Below, piece by piece: positions 6,834 through 10,291 of a stretch of 10,291 bases of DNA. The position numbers and the translations under genes were made by a program. Below the pieces are notes generated by a model, which was not told the origin of the DNA, did no database searches, and worked only from the letters and a program-made list of their open reading frames with translations. This DNA is from Pedobacter sp. (lineage in GTDB: Bacteria; Bacteroidota; Bacteroidia; Sphingobacteriales; Sphingobacteriaceae): contig SEDG01000060.1 of assembly GCA_004295885.1 (NCBI GenBank), forward strand, positions 1 through 10,291. The letters run 5' to 3'. Within the stretch, counting starts at the first letter, position 1. Each line of letters opens with the position of its first letter.

Positions 6834-7936
6834 TTTTTGTCGTGTTTCATTTGGAATAAATACAGTTCTGCATACATTGTCAAGATTTCTTCGACCTTGC
6901 TAGCTTTGCCTTCAGTACTATATTCGTACAATTTGTTTTCAAAGTAGTTTTTATACTCGGTATCATAGCTCTGTTGCGAGCCTTCGGGTTTAGTGATAAA
7001 GAAACTTGAAATCGGGCTATTTTTTCTTGCATCCTTTATTTCGTAGGAGATATATTCGTAGGGAAGCTCAATCAGCATATTGATACCAATTTTACCATGG
7101 TAAAATCGCCTGCCTTCAAATTTATCATTGCTCAGTTGGATGTTGAGGTTTGCCATATCCACATCGTAGACAGTTCTCCGGACTTTTTCCTCCCGCTTGG
7201 CTGTCCCCTCTACCATTGTAAACATTTTGGCATTTCTCATCAGCGAAAGTGCACTCAACTCCTCAACATTATGTTTTTTCATAAGTTCTATAAAAGTTGC
7301 ATGGCTATACTTTTCCATAAGGTGAATGAGAAGGTTTTTCCTTGCCTCTTCGAACCATTGACGTTTCAAAATCTCCTGTATTTTGGATGGATTGGCAAAG
7401 TGTATAATCCTTCGGAAAAGATAGCCGATTGCAAATAGAATCGTCAGGGAAAGATAGGTGCCAGCTAAAACGGCCTGACCGTAAATATCTGCATCCTTTA
7501 TTGTATCACGCAATGTCGAAGTTACTATCAAGCAGAAAATCACGCTCAAGGTATAATATAGGATCAGGTACAATCTGGACCTGATAAAAACAAGTTTGTA
7601 GGTTTGTGAGTCCTTTACGGCGAGATTACTCAATAGCAGCCCTATAACAGCCATTGTCATGCTTACAATCGTAGCAACGTTTGAAATTCGTTGGTCAATG
7701 ATAATTGAGGTTGTTTTATCACTGAGGGAGATGAAAGACAGCAATCCGATATTGGCAAATGTAAGAATCAAAAAGAGAGCAACAACAATCCCGAATATCA
7801 TCCACCAATTGTTTCTTTTCGAAAGATAATTCATTACTATTGCGAAGCGGTCACTAAATGATGGTTGAAGATCTTTGTGTTCAGAGTCGATCTTTTGCTT
7901 GATCGTTTCCCTTAAAGAAGTATCGAATGAGAGCAT
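6830..7936 (-). CDS. Four-TM membrane protein with C-terminal cytoplasmic domain, first gene of a coupled pair
   Basis: The 368-residue product begins with about 44 polar residues. Four hydrophobic segments follow at about 45-67, 85-106, 119-141 and 154-175, then a soluble region of about 190 residues. Basic residues (KRNN before TM1, RSR before TM3, RR after TM4) put both ends in the cytoplasm. The soluble part has a helical segment (185-235) and a strand-rich part around RRFYHGKIGINMLIELPYEY (276-295). No known channel, kinase or phosphatase motif is visible. The stop overlaps the start of the 655-residue gene as ATGA, indicating one transcript and coupled translation. The ATG at 7936 is about 43 bases from the palindrome pair at 7979-8001, which may control the operon. 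The family was not recognised. Confidence 0.75.
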   Translation of the reverse strand: MLSFDTSLRETIKQKIDSEHKDLQPSFSDRFAIVMNYLSKRNNWWMIFGIVVALFLILTFANIGLLSFISLSDKTTSIIIDQRISNVATIVSMTMAVIGLLLSNLAVKDSQTYKLVFIRSRLYLILYYTLSVIFCLIVTSTLRDTIKDADIYGQAVLAGTYLSLTILFAIGYLFRRIIHFANPSKIQEILKRQWFEEARKNLLIHLMEKYSHATFIELMKKHNVEELSALSLMRNAKMFTMVEGTAKREEKVRRTVYDVDMANLNIQLSNDKFEGRRFYHGKIGINMLIELPYEYISYEIKDARKNSPISSFFITKPEGSQQSYDTEYKNYFENKLYEYSTEGKASKVEEILTMYAELYLFQMKHDKK

Positions 7937-7978
7937 ATTACTAATATATGAATTATAGCCTAAAAAGACAACATTAAG

Positions 7979-8001
7979 GATACACTTGTATCGTTAACGA
8001 T
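7979..8001. promoter_or_regulatory. Overlapping palindromes, probable operator of the minus-strand operon
   Basis: GATACA-CT-TGTATC (7979-7992) overlaps the perfect 12-bp palindrome ATCGTTAACGAT (7990-8001). They sit 43-65 bases before ATG 7936. On the minus strand a weak -7 match (TAATGTTG, 7976-7969) lies just inside. It shares GATACACT and an AACG..TTAAT block with the operator region at 811-840. Confidence 0.35.
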
Positions 8002-8016
8002 TAATTAAAACCCAGA

Positions 8017-8049
8017 CGCCCTTCTCGGGCGCAAGCGAGACGCTTGCGC
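8017..8049. repeat. GC-rich hairpin pair of the CAAGCGAG(A/G)CGCTTG repeat family
   Basis: GCGCAAGCG (8029-8037) and CGCTTGCGC (8041-8049) form a perfect 9-bp stem with an AGA loop. A second, mutually exclusive stem joins CGCCC (8017-8021) to GGGCG (8027-8031). The core is shared with 305-318 on the minus strand and partly with 396-407. This REP-like palindrome stands out in the A+T-rich surroundings. Confidence 0.55.
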
Positions 8050-8082
8050 TAGCATATACTTGGACCGGAAGGAGGCAGCTTA

Positions 8083-8149
8083 AGAGCCAATAAAACTATA
8101 AAATCAAAAAAGCCAATATTGCTAGTGGCTTTTCTTTATTTCCCAATCC
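8083..8149. repeat. Dispersed intergenic repeat, copy 2 (lacks the left part)
   Basis: It has the GAGCCAATA box, the A-rich linker and the AGCCAATA hairpin of the family, here with one stem mismatch (right arm TAGTGGCT, 8123-8130). T-rich tails follow on both strands. The TATGCTCCGTCGAG part of copies 1 and 3 is missing. It could work as an intrinsic terminator, but no gene transcribes towards it, because the neighbours are divergent. Confidence 0.6.
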
Positions 8150-8231
8150 CCTATTCGCATCAATTAGAAAGCAAATCCTGGGATGTCACGCAAATCCATA
8201 TGTTACCTTCTTAAAGGACAGAAATAATATA

Positions 8232-8239
8232 TATTTTTG
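8232..8239 (+). promoter_or_regulatory. Promoter -7 element of the phosphoesterase gene
   Basis: TATTTTTG matches the Bacteroidota consensus TAnnTTTG. Transcription would start near 8246, about 27 bases before ATG 8273. A clear TTG at -33 is not visible; CTTCTTAAA lies at about the right distance. Confidence 0.4.
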
Positions 8240-8272
8240 AAGGATATCATTAGGCACTGAAAACCTCTAAAA

Positions 8273-9586
8273 ATGTTTAAAAAACTGTCTCTGCTTCTAG
8301 TTGCGCTAACTGCTTTGGTTTGGCTCAATCCGGTTTCGGCTCAACATACGGCCTATACCATCATTGCCAATCCGGGAGAAAATGCATCAAAGAAGATTCG
8401 CCTCAACTGGCATACAAAGCTTGGCAGTGGCGATTCACAAATTACCTATACGAAGAAATCAGACAAGAACTGGAAGAAAGCCATCAGGGCGCTAGCTGAA
8501 CAAGAGCTGTGCACCGTGTTTGATACCATTTATTCGAAAAAGCCGAATGGTGAAAATTTCCACGAAGATGCCCGCTTCATGCGTAATACCATTGCCCTGA
8601 GAGGACTGGAAGAGGATACGGAATATCAGTACAAAGTTTCTTCCGAAAAAAACGCTACGGGTAGTGCCTATCCTAATGAAAATAGCGAAATTCATTATTT
8701 CAAAACAGCTCCAAGAGCTAACAAATGGAACATGGGCATCATTTCGGATATGCACGTTTACGCTCCCCTACCCAACAGACAAAAAGTTGCGATGGAAATG
8801 ATTCGGCAATTGGAAAAACAGCATAAAAAGCCTTTCGACATGATGCTCCACGTTGGAGACATGTCTGCCTGGGGTGATAGTTACTCCTTTTGGCCTACAT
8901 TGTATGCAGATTCTACTTTCAGTAAATATGTTTGGGCGGGAGTTAATGGAAACCATGATAACATGACCCGGCTAAATGGACAAAGCAACCAATTTTTTCG
9001 GAACGTGAACAATAATCCAATCAATGGTTACGCTGGACAAATTGGAGTGTCTTATCATTTCATGTATGGCGATGCACTATTTGTGATGCTTAACAACGAG
9101 GCCATGAAAAGCGATGAAGAGCTGGCAAAGGCGCAGGATTGGACAAGGAAGGTGATCAAGAACAATCCGGCAAAATACATCATTGTCATGGAGCATTATC
9201 AATGGTTCATGGGAAACGACGGCAAGAGTTCGCAATATAACCGTTGGAAAGCCTTATTCGACGAATGCGGTGTAGACCTAGCCATTAGCGGAAATAACCA
9301 TATTTACGTTAGCACCAACGCCTTATATGCCGACCAAGAAACGGATGGTACTAAGGGAACGGTGTATATACAAACCCTTTCATCTGACAATGAGAGAGGC
9401 CGAGCCCTTGAAGAACAGCTCTACAACAAAGATTTGATCAAGTTTCGTTGGTCTGAAGGAAGCAAAACCGTGGGAGCCTTAATCATGAACGCCAACAAAA
9501 AGCGCTTAATGCTGACACTTTACGATCGCAATGGCAACGCGATAGATCAAGTATTGGTCAAAGCAAAAGCAACGAAATTAAGGTAA
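8273..9586 (+). CDS. Secreted calcineurin-like metallophosphoesterase with Fn3-like N-terminal domain
   Basis: The 437-residue product has a clear signal peptide (KK, a hydrophobic core at 5-18, probable cleavage after VSA at 23), so it is exported. Residues 27-146 resemble the Fn3-like domain of purple acid phosphatases (RLNWHT near 43-48, LEEDTEYQYKV 112-122). The catalytic domain follows, with DMH (D159, H161), GDMS (D196), GNHD (226-229), a His in MEHYQWF (H308) and GNNH (340-343). The last block is normally GHxH, and here its first His is Asn341. The PAP-type Tyr three residues after the GD Asp is also absent. It probably hydrolyses phosphate esters using two metal ions in the periplasm or outside; the substrate is unknown. 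The gene stands alone, with its own -7 element upstream and terminator repeat copy 3 downstream. The start lacks a Shine-Dalgarno sequence and is preceded by A-rich sequence, as usual in Bacteroidota. Confidence 0.88.
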   Translation: MFKKLSLLLVALTALVWLNPVSAQHTAYTIIANPGENASKKIRLNWHTKLGSGDSQITYTKKSDKNWKKAIRALAEQELCTVFDTIYSKKPNGENFHEDARFMRNTIALRGLEEDTEYQYKVSSEKNATGSAYPNENSEIHYFKTAPRANKWNMGIISDMHVYAPLPNRQKVAMEMIRQLEKQHKKPFDMMLHVGDMSAWGDSYSFWPTLYADSTFSKYVWAGVNGNHDNMTRLNGQSNQFFRNVNNNPINGYAGQIGVSYHFMYGDALFVMLNNEAMKSDEELAKAQDWTRKVIKNNPAKYIIVMEHYQWFMGNDGKSSQYNRWKALFDECGVDLAISGNNHIYVSTNALYADQETDGTKGTVYIQTLSSDNERGRALEEQLYNKDLIKFRWSEGSKTVGALIMNANKKRLMLTLYDRNGNAIDQVLVKAKATKLR

Positions 9587-9710
9587 AGTAGAGAAAGCCG
9601 CCATAGAATTATGCTTGGCTATAGACTGTAATATATGAGGGGACCTTGTAAAGAGCCTTAAAAGCAACAAGAAAAGATGTGTCCAGACAATAGGAAGAAG
9701 TCGGGAAAGG

Positions 9711-9797
9711 TATGCTCCGTCGAGTTGACGGTAAACGAGCCAAGAAAACCATAGAACAAAAAAGCCAATATTGCTATTGGCTTTTCTTTTTATTTAA
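9711..9797. repeat. Dispersed intergenic repeat, copy 3
   Basis: It begins with TATGCTCCGTCGAG (9711-9724) and matches copy 1 over 31 bases with four differences. A GAGCCAA box, an A-rich linker and the GCCAATA hairpin follow. It lies between the convergent phosphoesterase and repeat-protein genes. Confidence 0.7.
9760..9794. terminator. Bidirectional intrinsic terminator (repeat copy 3)
   Basis: The 11-bp stem pairs 9760-9770 with 9775-9785 around a TTGC loop. A T-rich tail (CTTTTTATTT) follows on the plus strand, and an A run precedes it, giving a T run on the minus strand. It is placed to end transcription of the phosphoesterase gene and of the minus-strand repeat-protein gene. Confidence 0.75.
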
Positions 9798-9853
9798 CGG
9801 AACTGAGCCAGTACTGCCATACTTACCAGCAGGATTTCCCCAGCATTGGTAAG

Positions 9854-10291
9854 TTATTTTTTCAAAACTACTATCTTTCTAATCAGTGCATCATTTGTGC
9901 CATCAGTAATAGAAACAGCATTGCCATTTTTCCAATAGGTGGCTTTTGACCCGTTACCTGTTTCGCTATAACCAGCCACATAGATATCTTGATCTAAAAT
10001 TGCAACACTTAGGGCAAATGCTCCATTGGTATTATTGGCTAGCGTAACGGCATTTCCATTTTTCCAGTATTTAGCGGAAATGGATTGACTATTAGCAGCT
10101 GGTCCAGATCCGGCTATGTAAACATCACTCCCGGAAACGGCGATGGCGTAACCTCTTGCATCCTGAGTACCGTCGACAATGGTTAGTGGTGTACCAAAGT
10201 TTTTTGAATAGCTGGTTTGGAGTTTGCCGTAAAGGTTATAGGTTGCAGACCACGACATATAAATATCATTACCTGAAACGGTAATTGCCTG
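9854..10291 (-). CDS. Repeat protein with WKNGN / VSGxDVYxAG units (probable beta-propeller), C-terminal fragment
   Basis: The frame is open through the right edge, so the start is outside the window. The Met at 10258 is internal, because the residues before it (AITVSGNDIY) are another copy of the repeat. The 145 visible residues contain units of about 46 residues: a strand AI(T/A)VSGxD(I/V)Y at residues 2-11 and 49-58, a diverged version ending DQDIYVAG (100-107), then YWKNGNAV (75-82 and 120-126). The DVY tyrosines are at 11, 58 and 104. Such repeats are known from extracellular Bacteroidota proteins and probably form propeller blades, but no enzymatic residues are apparent. The protein ends at RKIVVLKK with TAA at 9856-9854, without a type IX sorting domain after the repeats. 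Its terminator is shared with the converging phosphoesterase gene. Confidence 0.75.
   Translation of the reverse strand, partial: QAITVSGNDIYMSWSATYNLYGKLQTSYSKNFGTPLTIVDGTQDARGYAIAVSGSDVYIAGSGPAANSQSISAKYWKNGNAVTLANNTNGAFALSVAILDQDIYVAGYSETGNGSKATYWKNGNAVSITDGTNDALIRKIVVLKK

Larger units (their letters stand above)
7937..8272. other. 336-base divergent intergenic region
   Basis: It separates the minus-strand operon from the plus-strand phosphoesterase gene. It holds overlapping palindromes (7979-8001), a GC-rich double hairpin (8017-8049), repeat copy 2 with a terminator-like hairpin (8083-8149) and a promoter for the right-hand gene (8232-8239). No ORF of interest was seen. Confidence 0.6.

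Overview
The window looks like a chromosomal accessory region of a Bacteroidota bacterium, probably Sphingobacteriaceae-like (inference). The DNA is A+T-rich, starts mostly lack a Shine-Dalgarno sequence, two upstream regions carry the Bacteroidota -7 promoter motif TAnnTTTG, and several intergenic repeats are of a kind common in this phylum. No rRNA, tRNA, integrase, transposase or CRISPR array was found.

Layout: (1) 1-230 holds the C-terminal end of a peptidase E / type 1 glutamine amidotransferase-like protein (S51), cut by the left edge. (2) 231-844 is noncoding, with a long inverted repeat and, next to the following gene, a promoter overlapped by a 9-3-9 palindrome. (3) 845-3321 encodes a PD-(D/E)XK nuclease domain of HsdR-N type followed by a P-loop NTPase with a probable winged-helix C-terminus. 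The NTPase frame stays open upstream of its first ATG, back into the end of the nuclease gene. This suggests one protein of about 825 residues split by a -1 frameshift at an A4 run, or a tightly linked two-gene system. (4) 3534-4307 encodes an unrecognised protein with one membrane segment at each end. (5) 4308-4865 is noncoding and holds a repeat with a bidirectional terminator hairpin. (6) 7936-4866 (minus strand) is a two-gene operon of unrecognised function, with a 4-TM protein overlapping by ATGA a 655-residue soluble protein. (7) 7937-8272 is a divergent spacer with overlapping palindromes, a GC-rich hairpin repeat, a second terminator-like repeat and a promoter. (8) 8273-9586 encodes a secreted calcineurin-like metallophosphoesterase with an Fn3-like N-terminal part and an altered GHxH motif. 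(9) 9587-9853 holds a third terminator repeat. (10) 10291-9854 (minus) is the C-terminal end of a repeat protein, probably a beta-propeller, that continues beyond the right edge.

The best candidates for a new system are the nuclease + NTPase locus (with its operator-like promoter and possibly the neighbouring two-TM protein) and the coupled membrane/soluble pair on the minus strand. Both have a design seen in anti-phage defence (a nuclease tied to an NTPase; a membrane protein coupled to a cytoplasmic partner), but a defence role is inferred from architecture only. The flanking phosphoesterase, peptidase and repeat protein look like ordinary genes.
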